A DNA stretch of 64,000 nucleotides from Actinomycetales bacterium (GTDB taxonomy: Bacteria > Actinomycetota > Actinomycetes > Actinomycetales > Quadrisphaeraceae). Numbering within the stretch: the first letter of the stretch is position 1; every line of letters begins with the position of its first letter. Where the stretch lies: positions 1 to 64,000 of the forward strand of contig JAKONK010000068.1 in assembly GCA_022701985.1 (NCBI GenBank), in the 5' to 3' direction. Below the pieces are notes generated by a model. That model ran no database searches. It worked only from the letters and a program-made list of their open reading frames with translations, and was not told the DNA's origin. Below are positions 43,191 through 51,160 of this stretch, piece by piece. A program made the translations under genes and the position numbers.

Positions 43191-43592
43191 GTGGGCGTCT
43201 CGGCGATGGCGGTGCCGGCGGTGCAGGCCGCCCACGTGCTGCACGCCTCGCTCCTGGCGGCGGCCACGCCCTCGCCGTCGCCCACCGACGACACCGACTA
43301 CGGCACCTCTCGGGAGTTCCTCCGCCGGATGCTGGAGGAGTCCTCGCCCAGCCCCGGGCCCTTCTCCTCCTTCGCCGGACCCGCCGGGCGCCTGCTCGGC
43401 GTGGTGCTGTTCCTGGTGCTCGTGGCCGCCGTCCTCGGCCTGGTGGTCTCGCTGATCGCCGCCGTCGGCGGGCTGCGCAAGGGCTCGAGGGCCACCGGCT
43501 CGCTGCTGTCGGCGGTGGGCTGCGCCCTCGTCATCGTCATCATCGGCGCCTTCTCGACCTTCACCCTCGGCTGGTTCGACCTCCTCACATGA
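43191..43592 (+). CDS. Pilin-like (TrbC/VirB2-type) small membrane protein
   Basis: The protein has 133 residues from GTG 43191, chosen for the GGAGGAGG ribosome site 6 nt upstream rather than the GTG at 43143. It has a cleavable-looking signal segment (VGVSAMAVPAVQAAHVLHASLLAAATPS), a short polar loop rich in Ser/Pro/Glu, and two membrane helices at about 62-90 (GRLLGVVLFLVLVAAVLGLVVSLIAAVGG) and 105-130. This size and layout match VirB2/TrbC-like pilin subunits, though sequence motifs in that family are weak. It is the first gene of the secretion-like operon; the next gene overlaps by 4 nt. Confidence 0.65.
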   Translation: MGVSAMAVPAVQAAHVLHASLLAAATPSPSPTDDTDYGTSREFLRRMLEESSPSPGPFSSFAGPAGRLLGVVLFLVLVAAVLGLVVSLIAAVGGLRKGSRATGSLLSAVGCALVIVIIGAFSTFTLGWFDLLT

Positions 43593-45136
43593 GGCCGGTC
43601 GCCGGTGGAGCACCGGTGCGGGCCGAGCCGGCCGCGCCGGGCCTCGCGACGTCGCTGCTGCTCGCCCTGCTCCTCGTGCTCGTGCCCACCGGCGCGGCGC
43701 TCGCGGCGTCGGCGCTCCCGGTGCCGCCCGACACCTCCGGCAGCGCCGCCACCCCCGGCGCCGACGACCCGGTCTCCCGCATCCCCGTGCCCTCGCCCGT
43801 GCCGGGCGGCACCGGTGACGCGGCCGCGGGGGCGGGGGCGGGCGACGCCGCAGCGGGCTCGGGGGCGTGGGCCACCTCGTGCCCCAGCGGCCTCTTCGGC
43901 TGGGTGAGCTCGCCGAGCGCCGCCGACGACTGCCTCGCCGACACCCTCGGCAGCTCGGTCAGCTGGATGTTCGAGTACTCGGTCACCACCGTGACCACGT
44001 ACGTCGCCTTCAACCCGCTGCGGGGGAGCTACTGGCAGGTCTACCTCTGGCACTTCGGGCTGCTCGTCGTCGTCGCGCTGCTGGTGGCGGTGGTGCAGTG
44101 GATGGTCTCGCTGGTGGTGGACGGCGCCGCGGAGGGGATGCGCTCGGCGGGCCGGTCGTTCGTGCTGCTCGCGGTGGGCCTCCCGGGGGCCTTCTCCGTC
44201 CCGTTCCTCCTGCTGCTCGTCGACGCCGGCGTGCTGGCCGTCACCGGCGCGTTCGCGGGGGTCTTCGCCTCGCGGGTCACCGAGCTGGCCGGGCAGGTCT
44301 CCAGCGCCGTGGCCCTGGGCGACTCCCCGGGCGCGCTGCTCGCGGCCGTGCTGCTGACGGCGTTCCTCTTCCCGCTGCTGCTGGTGGTGCTCTTCGCGTT
44401 CGTGCTGCGCCAGATCGCCGTCTACGCCATCCCCGTCTTCGGGCAGTTCGGGCTGCTGCAGGCCATCGCGGGCGACGACGGCGCCGCGCTGCGCACGTAC
44501 TTCCGCATCATGGCGGGGACCCTGCTGTTCCCCCTGCAGTTCGTGGACCTGCTGGTCATCGGGGTGTCGTTCCTCGACTTCAGCACCGCTGACGAGAGCT
44601 TCGTCAGCCTGCTCTACATCATCGGCGTGGTGCTGTTCGCCCTGCTCGGGGGCTCGTTCCTGTCGCTGGTCTTCGGCACCTACGCCGGTCACGCCGCCTA
44701 CGCCGGGGCGCGCCGCGCCGGCCAGCGGCGCCGCCAGGGCCGGCGGCTGTGGCGGCCCTCGCGCAGCGCCGACCGGCCCCCCTCGCGGCTGGAGCAGAGC
44801 CGGCTGGCCTCGGCCGCCGGGGCCCGCTGGGACGCCCGCCGCGCCGAGCGCGAGACCCGGCGCGACGAGCGCGCGGCCGCCCGCACCCCGGCCAACCCCC
44901 TGTACTGGCTCGGGCGCGCGCCCGAGCACCGCACGCCCGGCCCTGGCGGCCCTGGCGGCCCCGACGGCTCAGCCGGCGCCGGCGGTCAGGCCGGCCCGCG
45001 GACCTACGGCGACCGCGCCCGCGAGCGCCGCGGCCGCCGCGTGGGCGGCTCCTCGGGCAGCGGCGTCGGCGGCGGCCCGGGCCCGGCCGGCCGGCCCCCG
45101 AGAGGGAGGAGTCCCCGTGGCCCGCGTCCCCAATGA
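43589..45136 (+). CDS. TrbL/VirB6-like polytopic membrane protein
   Basis: The protein has 515 residues from ATG 43589 (ATGA overlap). A signal-like segment (ATSLLLALLLVLVPTGAALA) is followed by a Gly/Ala/Pro linker and about six to seven membrane helices between 145 and 370 (YWQVYLWHFGLLVVVALLVAVVQWMVSLV, LLLLVDAGVLAVTGAF, VLLTAFLFPLLLVVLFAFVLRQIAVYAIPVF, VSLLYIIGVVLFALLGGSFLSLV). The C-terminal 140 residues are Arg/Gly/Pro-rich and cytoplasmic. The layout fits the inner-membrane channel component of type IV secretion systems. It overlaps the SCO6880-like gene by 20 nt. Confidence 0.78.
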   Translation: MRPVAGGAPVRAEPAAPGLATSLLLALLLVLVPTGAALAASALPVPPDTSGSAATPGADDPVSRIPVPSPVPGGTGDAAAGAGAGDAAAGSGAWATSCPSGLFGWVSSPSAADDCLADTLGSSVSWMFEYSVTTVTTYVAFNPLRGSYWQVYLWHFGLLVVVALLVAVVQWMVSLVVDGAAEGMRSAGRSFVLLAVGLPGAFSVPFLLLLVDAGVLAVTGAFAGVFASRVTELAGQVSSAVALGDSPGALLAAVLLTAFLFPLLLVVLFAFVLRQIAVYAIPVFGQFGLLQAIAGDDGAALRTYFRIMAGTLLFPLQFVDLLVIGVSFLDFSTADESFVSLLYIIGVVLFALLGGSFLSLVFGTYAGHAAYAGARRAGQRRRQGRRLWRPSRSADRPPSRLEQSRLASAAGARWDARRAERETRRDERAAARTPANPLYWLGRAPEHRTPGPGGPGGPDGSAGAGGQAGPRTYGDRARERRGRRVGGSSGSGVGGGPGPAGRPPRGRSPRGPRPQ

Positions 45137-46643
45137 GTACGTGGTCGGCGAGCGGTCGGTGACGTTCGCGGCGCTGGCGCGCGGCAGGTTCGCCCGCGAG
45201 GCGCTGCTGCCGTGGTTCTTCGTCGGCGTCTTCGTGCTCAGCGTGCCGCTGGGCGTGTGGGCGCGCAGCCCCGAGCTGATCGTCACCGGCGCGGTGCTCG
45301 GTGTGGCCGGGGTGCTCCTGTTCTCGGCCCCGTTCGGGGTGCGGCCGCTCTACCAGCGCCTCCTCGACGTGGTCCGCTGGCGGGCCCTGGCCCGCGGCGG
45401 GGAGCTGCGGTACTCCTCCGCCAGCGGCTTCGCCGGCCTGGAGGGCGGGCGGCACGCGCCGGGGAGGCCGCCGTCGGCCTTCGGGCGGATCACCTGGCGC
45501 GACGTCCCCGTCGCCCTCGGCCGAGCGGGTGCGGGCGGTGACGTCTGCGTGTTCTTCCAGCCCGAGGCGGGCGGCGGCGGCCACTACGGGGTGAGCGTGC
45601 AGGTCGACGCCGCGTGGGGCGGCCTGCCCGACGTGCTCCGCTCCGACCGCCTGCGCGGTGGGCTGTCACGGGCGCTGGGGCAGCTGTCGGACTCCTTCGA
45701 CAGGGTCGCCATGTACTCGGTGTGCTCCTACACGGACGTGAGCGCGCTGCCGCCGCCGTCGGCGGGGGCCCCCGCCTCGTTCCGGGCCGCCGTCGAGGCC
45801 TCGCGCGACGACGCCGCGGCCCACCCCAGCTACGAGCACTTCCTCACCCTGTGGGCCACCTCCTCCGCGCCGCTGCGGGCCGCCGCCCGCCAGGCGCGGG
45901 CCCGCGGCGAGAGCGACCCGCACCTGGCGGCGGCGCGCGTCGTCGCCGCTCGGCTGGAGGCGGCGGTGCCGCTGCTGGCGGCGGCGGAGGTGGTGGTCCG
46001 CCGCCCCCTCGCCGCCCAGGCCCTCGCCGGGGTCAACCGCGGGCTGCTCGACAGGTCGGTGTCGCTGTGGGACGACGCGCCCACCGACCCGTCGCGGATG
46101 GCCCCGCCGATGGAGGTCCACCCCACGCACGTCGGGGTGCACGGGCGCCACGGCGACGGGTTCCTCCGCGGCTTCGAGGTGGCCGGCTTCACCGACGAGG
46201 TCAGGACCTCCGCGTCGCTGGTGCCGCTGCACACCCTCGGCGCCGCCGTCCGCGGGAGGACCCTGGAGTACGTCACCGCCGTGGTCGTCGACGTGCGCGG
46301 CCGGGTGGCCACCCTCAACGAGGCCCAGCGCCACGAGCAGGGCGCCGAGCTGCGCCGGCAGGTCCGCGAGTCCACCTCCCACCTGCGCGCCAGCCTCGAC
46401 CGGCCCGCCGACGAGCGCCAGCACAACGTCTCCTACGCCGGCGGTGGCTGGCACGGCGGCTACGGCGCGGGGTTCTTCGTGGTCAACGCCGCCTCCCTCG
46501 ACGAGCTCGACGCCGACTGCGAGGCGCTCGTCGCCGCCGCCCGGGGCTGCGGGGTGCACCTGGCCCCGGTGGCCGCGCTCCGCCAGGACCAGGCGGTGGT
46601 GGCGGGCACCCTGCTGGGCCGGGGGCTCGCGCGTGTCCTCTGA
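45117..46643 (+). CDS. SCO6880-like type IV secretion-associated protein
   Basis: The protein has 508 residues from GTG 45117; ribosome-like AGGGAGGAG lies inside the end of the previous gene. Two N-terminal membrane helices (about 25-75, ending RPLYQRLLDVVRWR) are followed by a long soluble part with blocks such as RSVTFAALARGRF, MYSVCSYTDVSALP, GFLRGFEVAGFTDEVRTSASL and a C-terminal VVAGTLLGRGL. This matches the SCO6880 family, which accompanies VirB4-like ATPases in actinobacterial transfer and secretion clusters and resembles the N-terminal part of VirB4-type proteins. No Walker motif is present. A structural partner of the ATPase at the membrane is the likely role. Confidence 0.8.
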   Translation: MARVPNEYVVGERSVTFAALARGRFAREALLPWFFVGVFVLSVPLGVWARSPELIVTGAVLGVAGVLLFSAPFGVRPLYQRLLDVVRWRALARGGELRYSSASGFAGLEGGRHAPGRPPSAFGRITWRDVPVALGRAGAGGDVCVFFQPEAGGGGHYGVSVQVDAAWGGLPDVLRSDRLRGGLSRALGQLSDSFDRVAMYSVCSYTDVSALPPPSAGAPASFRAAVEASRDDAAAHPSYEHFLTLWATSSAPLRAAARQARARGESDPHLAAARVVAARLEAAVPLLAAAEVVVRRPLAAQALAGVNRGLLDRSVSLWDDAPTDPSRMAPPMEVHPTHVGVHGRHGDGFLRGFEVAGFTDEVRTSASLVPLHTLGAAVRGRTLEYVTAVVVDVRGRVATLNEAQRHEQGAELRRQVRESTSHLRASLDRPADERQHNVSYAGGGWHGGYGAGFFVVNAASLDELDADCEALVAAARGCGVHLAPVAALRQDQAVVAGTLLGRGLARVL

Positions 46644-46729
46644 CCGGCGCCCCGTGCCGCCGGTCGTCCGCCGCCGCGCTCCGCAGGTGCGGGCCGCGCC
46701 GCGGAAGGCGGTGGGCTCTGGTGGGGGTG

Positions 46730-46791
46730 CTCCGAGGATGCGCCCCATGGCGGTGACCGAGCGGTCACTCCCGAGGGGCGCATCCTCGGAG
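46730..46791. repeat. 62-bp palindromic element, copy 1
   Basis: The 17-bp arms ctccgaggatgcgcccc and ggggcgcatcctcggag are perfect reverse complements, and the centre holds a further GTGACC..GGTCAC pair. A second element of exactly 62 bp at 60960-61021 has the same design with paired substitutions. This copy lies 87 bp after the stop of the SCO6880-like gene and runs through the possible start codons of the ATPase gene. Confidence 0.85.
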
Positions 46792-48333
46792 CTCCCGGAA
46801 CCGGCTCCACCGACCCTGCCGACCCCGCCGCGCCCGGGGCACCCGGGGCTGGCCCGCGCCCGCGAGCAGGGGAGGCGCGCCACCGAGGCCGCGTGGGACG
46901 GCGTCGCCCGCGCCGCGGCCGCGCTCGCCTACCGCCTGCGCGAGCCGGGGGACGGCACCGGGCCCCGGCCGCCCGTCGAGCACGGTGCGTCGCTGGCCCC
47001 CACCGGCGACGAGCGCTCGCGCCTGGTCGCCCTCGCCCGGGGGCCGCTCGGCATGGACGACTACGGTGCCCCGCCGATCCGCAGCGACCTCTACGCCCTG
47101 CAGCCGCTGTTCCCCTTCGCGCACAGCGCTCCGTGGGACTCACCCGAGGGCGTCTTCGTCGGGTACGACGCGCACACCGGCGAGCCCGTGCGCCACAGCG
47201 GCCGGGCCTGGTTCTCCGCCGGGACGTCGGGCTCGGCCACGCTGGTGCTGGGGTCGAAGTACGCGGGCAAGAGCGCGCTGCTGAAGTCCTACCTGGTGCG
47301 GGCCGTCGCCGAGCACGGGTTCCGCGCCTGGGTCTACGACACCCGGGCCGTCAACTACGTCGAGCGGGTCGACGGCGTGGAGCGGGAGGTCTCCGAGGGG
47401 GAGTTCTGCGCCCTGGTCCGCGAGGCCGGCGGCTCGGTGCACCGCTTCTCCAGCGGCGGGCCGCTGCGCCTGAACCTGCTCGACCCCCGCCTCTTCGGCG
47501 CCCGCGACGCGGGGGGCCGCGAGGGGCTGGTCCGCTCGGTGCTGCAGTTCCTCGCCGGGCGGCGCCTCACCCCGCAGGAGGGGTTCGCGCTCCGCGTGCA
47601 GCTGGCCCGCCTCCTGGCCGCCCGCCCGTCGGGGGCCCCGACCGTCGTCGACCTGAGGGAGGCGCTGCTGAGGGCGCCGGCCGACCCCTCGGCGGTGGTC
47701 CCCGAGGAGCCGACGGCCACCGAGGGCGAGCTGTTCGCGTGGGGCCGCGACCTGGGCCTGCTCCTCGACAGGCTCGTCCACGGCGACCTCGCCGGCTTCG
47801 TCGACGGACCCACCTCCGACACCGTCGACCTGGACGCCGACGTCGTCACCTGGGACCTCTCGGAGGTGGCGAGCACCCACCCCGACGTCGTCCCCATGCT
47901 CATGGCCGCCTCGGCGGCGCTCGTGCTCGGCAGCTGGACGGCCCCCGGCAAGGGGTGGGGCGTCGTCGTCGTCGACGAGCTCTGGAACGCCTTCCGGGTG
48001 CCCGAGCTGGGCGTCGTGGTCCAGGAGGTGATGAAGAAGGCCCGCACCCTCGGCGTGGAGTTCCTGGGGGCCACCCAGCACCTGGTCGACATGCTCGAGG
48101 GCGGCAGCTTCGTCAGCGACGCCGACATCGTCGTCTCCTTCCGGCAGGAGCCGGTCAACGCCCAGGTCTTCGGGCGCCACCTGGGCTTCTCCGACGTCGA
48201 GGTCGACGCGCTGCAGCAGCTCGGCGCCCACCAGGCGGTGTGGAAGGTGCCCGGCGAGCCCGCTCGCGCGGTGCAGCACGTGCTGCACGGCTGCGAGCAG
48301 CGCATCGCCGACACCTCGCAGCGGCTCGTCTGA
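46747..48333 (+). CDS. VirB4/TraC-like secretion ATPase
   Basis: The protein has 528 residues if read from ATG 46747; ATG 46738 and GTG 46633 are alternatives, and no ribosome site decides because a 62-bp palindrome covers the region. The first 75 residues are Pro/Arg-rich. The AAA-type core has Walker A LGSKYAGKSALLKSY (about 168-182), the internal block GGPLRLNLLDPRLFG, and Walker B WGVVVVDELWNAF (about 403-415), followed by a TQHLVDML sensor-like segment. That arrangement fits VirB4/HerA-type motors. It should power substrate or pilin movement through the channel proteins encoded upstream. It could also serve as the coupling ATPase, since no separate one is seen. Confidence 0.87.
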   Translation: MAVTERSLPRGASSELPEPAPPTLPTPPRPGHPGLARAREQGRRATEAAWDGVARAAAALAYRLREPGDGTGPRPPVEHGASLAPTGDERSRLVALARGPLGMDDYGAPPIRSDLYALQPLFPFAHSAPWDSPEGVFVGYDAHTGEPVRHSGRAWFSAGTSGSATLVLGSKYAGKSALLKSYLVRAVAEHGFRAWVYDTRAVNYVERVDGVEREVSEGEFCALVREAGGSVHRFSSGGPLRLNLLDPRLFGARDAGGREGLVRSVLQFLAGRRLTPQEGFALRVQLARLLAARPSGAPTVVDLREALLRAPADPSAVVPEEPTATEGELFAWGRDLGLLLDRLVHGDLAGFVDGPTSDTVDLDADVVTWDLSEVASTHPDVVPMLMAASAALVLGSWTAPGKGWGVVVVDELWNAFRVPELGVVVQEVMKKARTLGVEFLGATQHLVDMLEGGSFVSDADIVVSFRQEPVNAQVFGRHLGFSDVEVDALQQLGAHQAVWKVPGEPARAVQHVLHGCEQRIADTSQRLV

Positions 48334-48336
48334 CGC

Positions 48337-49410
48337 GTGCCGGGGGTGGGGCTGCGCCGCCAGATGTGGTGGTTCGCCGGCATCGCGTCCGCGCTGGTCG
48401 CGGCGCTGGTGGCCGTCGCGGTGACGCTCGCGGGCCTGGTCGTGGTGGTCGGCGTCGTGGCCGCCCGCGACCCCCAGCGCGCCACGGCCCCCTCGACGTC
48501 GTCGGTGGCGGTGGCCGACGGCGCCGTCCCCGAGCGCTACCGCGCCGCCTTCGACTACGCCCTGACGCTGTGCCCGGCCCTGCCGGCGCCGGTGCTCGCC
48601 GCGCAGATCACCCAGGAGTCGGGCTGGGACCCCCGCGCCGTCAGCTCGGCCGGCGCCCGCGGGCTGGGGCAGTTCATGCCCGGCACCTGGAAGGAGCACG
48701 CCGTCGACGCGAACGGCGGGGGAGCGGAGATCCTCGACCCCGCCGACTCCCTGGCCTCGGCCGCCGCGTACGACTGCTACCTGCTCGACCAGGTCACCGG
48801 CAGGGGGTACGACGGCGACGACACCTCCCTCATGCTCGCCGCCTACAACGCCGGGCCCGGTGCCGTGGCGCGCTACGAGGGGGTGCCGCCGCCGTCGTTC
48901 TCCGACGGGCAGACCCACGACTACGTCGAGGCGATCACGGCGATGGCCGCCCGCGACACCGTGGAGGCGGTCCCGGGCCTGGTGGTGGCCGGGTCCGTGC
49001 CGGAGCGCCCGCTGCCCGCGTGGCCGGTGGGCGCCGACGGGCTCGCCCCGAACGCCGAGTTCGGGCGCCGGTGGCTGCAGGCGAGCTTCGGGGTCGTGGT
49101 GCCGGTGTCGTCGTGCGTCGCCAGCTCCGGGCACGTCGAGGACAGCTACCACTACGACGGCCACGCGTGCGACGTCATGGTCGCCCCGGCCGGGTCGGTG
49201 CCCGACGCCGCGGGCACCCAGCTCGGGTGGGCGGTCGCGAACGCCCTGGTGGAGGACCACCGCGGCCTCGGGGTGGAGCAGGTCATCTGGCAGGGCCGGA
49301 TCTGGACGGCGTCACGCCCCACCTGGCGGGAGTACGAGAACCCGCTGGGCTCCTCGGTGACCCTCGACCACCTCGACCACGTGCACGTCTCCTTCGACCG
49401 GAGCCGCTGA
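48337..49410 (+). CDS. VirB1-like lytic transglycosylase with an M15-like C-terminal region
   Basis: The protein has 357 residues from GTG 48337, 3 nt after the ATPase stop. A membrane anchor (FAGIASALVAALVAVAVTLAGLVVVVGVVAA, about 13-43) leads to an SLT domain with the catalytic Glu in AAQITQESGWDPRAVSS (about residue 93), GARGLGQFMPGTW and LAAYNAGPGAVARYEG. Residues 240-357 add a second region with HYDGHACDVMV and DHLDHVHVSF, the H-x6-D and H-x-H pattern of peptidase M15-type metallopeptidases. Both regions suit local opening of peptidoglycan for the secretion apparatus. The peptidase part is a motif-based guess. Confidence 0.85.
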   Translation: MPGVGLRRQMWWFAGIASALVAALVAVAVTLAGLVVVVGVVAARDPQRATAPSTSSVAVADGAVPERYRAAFDYALTLCPALPAPVLAAQITQESGWDPRAVSSAGARGLGQFMPGTWKEHAVDANGGGAEILDPADSLASAAAYDCYLLDQVTGRGYDGDDTSLMLAAYNAGPGAVARYEGVPPPSFSDGQTHDYVEAITAMAARDTVEAVPGLVVAGSVPERPLPAWPVGADGLAPNAEFGRRWLQASFGVVVPVSSCVASSGHVEDSYHYDGHACDVMVAPAGSVPDAAGTQLGWAVANALVEDHRGLGVEQVIWQGRIWTASRPTWREYENPLGSSVTLDHLDHVHVSFDRSR

Positions 49411-49445
49411 CCCCGCGACGACCGAGGGTCTGAGCGCCACCACCC

Positions 49446-49475
49446 GGCCGCGAGGGTCACGGCCGCGAGGCTCAC
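49446..49475. repeat. Tandem 15-bp duplication between convergent genes
   Basis: GGCCGCGAGGGTCAC (49446-49460) is followed directly by GGCCGCGAGGCTCAC (49461-49475), one mismatch. The second copy includes the stop of the DUF624 gene on the minus strand (49472-49474). Confidence 0.7.
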
Positions 49476-50197
49476 GCCGGCGGGTGGCCGCCCGCGGGGG
49501 CGGGGAGCACCCGCCAGACCAGGCGCACCAGCACCAGCGCGGGCAGGCTGACGCCGAACACGACGCCGACGCCCGGCAGCGCGGAGTACAGCCACCACGC
49601 GGCGAGCAGCACCCCGATGCCCCCCAGACCCACCAGCGGGCGGCCCAGCACCACGAGCACCGCGCGCCGCAGCTGCGTCCGCGCCCCGCCGTCGAGGTGC
49701 GCCGCGAGCACGGGCAGCACCGCGGTCACCGCCAGCAGCACCGCGCCGAGCACCCACAGCAGCGCTGTCAGCGCCATCACGAGCGGGGCGGGCGCCCCCG
49801 CCGCGAGGGCCCCGCCGACCCCGCCCTCGGGAGCGCGCAGCAGCCACAGGTCGTACAGCCACACGGCCCACCCGGCGGCCAGCAGGGCGCCGACGGCGTT
49901 GGCCGGGCGCAGCTCGCGGCGCCAGGTGCCGTGGAACTCGGCCCACAGCCCCCCGCGCTCGTGCTGCTCCACCCAGCCCTCGGCGACCATCCGGTCGCGC
50001 CGCAGGACGGCGACGACGGCGGCCGTGGCCGGGGCGACGCCGAGCACCACGCCCCCCATCAGGACGTGCAGCAGCCACAACCCCTGCAGCAGCGCCAGGC
50101 GCAGGCCCGCCTCGCCGAGGCCGACGTGCAGCCCGACCAGCCGCTGGAGCCCCGTGGGCCGCCGGGCCGCCGCCCCGGGCGAGGACGCGGCCGTCAT
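49472..50197 (-). CDS. DUF624 (YesL-like) membrane protein
   Basis: The protein has 241 residues from ATG 50197 (ATGA overlap with the permease gene). Four to five membrane helices are visible, including LRLALLQGLWLLHVLMGGVVLGVAPATAAVVAV (about 32-65), and the loop LWAEFHGTWRRELRPANAVG, the usual DUF624 signature, follows. Proteins of this family are commonly encoded with LplB/LplC-type oligosaccharide transporters, as here. The function is unknown; an accessory role for the transporter is inferred from that context. Confidence 0.82.
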   Translation of the reverse strand: MTAASSPGAAARRPTGLQRLVGLHVGLGEAGLRLALLQGLWLLHVLMGGVVLGVAPATAAVVAVLRRDRMVAEGWVEQHERGGLWAEFHGTWRRELRPANAVGALLAAGWAVWLYDLWLLRAPEGGVGGALAAGAPAPLVMALTALLWVLGAVLLAVTAVLPVLAAHLDGGARTQLRRAVLVVLGRPLVGLGGIGVLLAAWWLYSALPGVGVVFGVSLPALVLVRLVWRVLPAPAGGHPPA

Positions 50198-51150
50198 CCC
50201 TTGACCGACCCGATCAGCACGCCCTTCTCGAAGTACTTCTGCAGGAAGGGGTAGAGCACGACGACGGGCAGCGTGGACACGATGATCACGCCGTACTTGA
50301 TCTGGTCGGCGAACTGCTGGCCGTACCCGCCGCCGGTGCCGCCGGCGCCACCGGCCCCGCCGGCGAAGACGTTGTTCGACAGGAGGATGTCGCGCAGCAC
50401 CACCTGCAGCGGCTGCAGGTCGGCGTCGCGGATGAAGACCAGGCCGGTGAAGAAGTCGTTCCAGTGGGCCACCAGGTAGTACAGGAGGATCACCGACAGG
50501 ATCGGCTTGGACAGCGGGATGACCATCCGCGTGAACACCTGGAAGTAGCTGGCGCCGTCGATGAAGGCGGCCTCGTGCAGCTCCTCCGGCAGGGAGTGCT
50601 CGAAGAACGCCCTGGCGATGATGAGGTTGTAGACGTTCAGCGCCGTCGGCAGCACGAAGACCCACATCGTGTTCAGCAGCCCGAGGTCGCGGTACAGCAG
50701 GTAGTTGGGGATCAGCCCGCCGTTGAAGAACATCGTGAACGCGAAGAAGAAGATCAGCACCCTCCGGGCGCGGAACTCCCGGCGCGAGAGCGCGTACGCC
50801 GCGGGGATGGTCACCAGCATGTTGATGGCGGTGCCCACGACGGCGTAGGTGAGGGTGTTGCGGTAGCCCTGCCAGATGCGGGCGTCGGCGAAGATCTGCT
50901 CGTACCCGAAGCTGTTGACGCCGCGCGGGAAGAGCAGCACCTGCCCCGACTGCACGAGGTCGGGTGCGCTGACCGAGGCGATGGCCACGAACCAGATCGG
51001 GTAGAGCGTCGCGAAGACGACGGCGGTGAGCGCGACGCCGACGAAGGCGGCGAAGGCCAGGTCGCCGGGGGACTGGTGCCTCATGCGCCGCAGGGCGGCG
51101 GCGGGGCCGGCGCTGCGCGTCGGCGTCGCCGAGGGGGTGCTGGTCGTCAT
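50194..51150 (-). CDS. Carbohydrate ABC transporter permease, LplC/YtcP type
   Basis: The protein has 318 residues from ATG 51150. Six membrane helices are seen, with the EAA loop in EELHEAAFIDGASYFQVFTRMVIPLSKPIL in outline (about 195-225), where the ATPase docks. The C-terminus PVVVLYPFLQKYFEKGVLIGSVKG is typical of the LplC group of MalG-like permeases. It pairs with the LplB-like permease encoded 10 bp upstream. An ATPase gene is absent from the locus, as is usual for this family, which shares an MsmK-like ATPase encoded elsewhere. A Gly/Ala-rich insert follows LSNNVFAG. Confidence 0.93.
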   Translation of the reverse strand: MTTSTPSATPTRSAGPAAALRRMRHQSPGDLAFAAFVGVALTAVVFATLYPIWFVAIASVSAPDLVQSGQVLLFPRGVNSFGYEQIFADARIWQGYRNTLTYAVVGTAINMLVTIPAAYALSRREFRARRVLIFFFAFTMFFNGGLIPNYLLYRDLGLLNTMWVFVLPTALNVYNLIIARAFFEHSLPEELHEAAFIDGASYFQVFTRMVIPLSKPILSVILLYYLVAHWNDFFTGLVFIRDADLQPLQVVLRDILLSNNVFAGGAGGAGGTGGGYGQQFADQIKYGVIIVSTLPVVVLYPFLQKYFEKGVLIGSVKG

Positions 51151-51160
51151 CGTCGGCCCC

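Noticed and set aside
46730-46791. The first palindrome as an ordinary terminator of the SCO6880-like gene
   Set aside because: A terminator here would cut the operon before its ATPase, and it lies 87 bp after the stop. I therefore list it as a repeat, though partial termination cannot be excluded.
43191-49410. The secretion-like genes as a complete integrative conjugative element
   Set aside because: No relaxase, integrase, coupling protein, replication gene or flanking direct repeats were found, and codon use matches the neighbours.
49446-49475. The 15-bp tandem duplication as a member of the three-frame stop arrays
   Set aside because: The step of 15 keeps the TGA in the same frame, unlike the 8- and 11-nt arrays.
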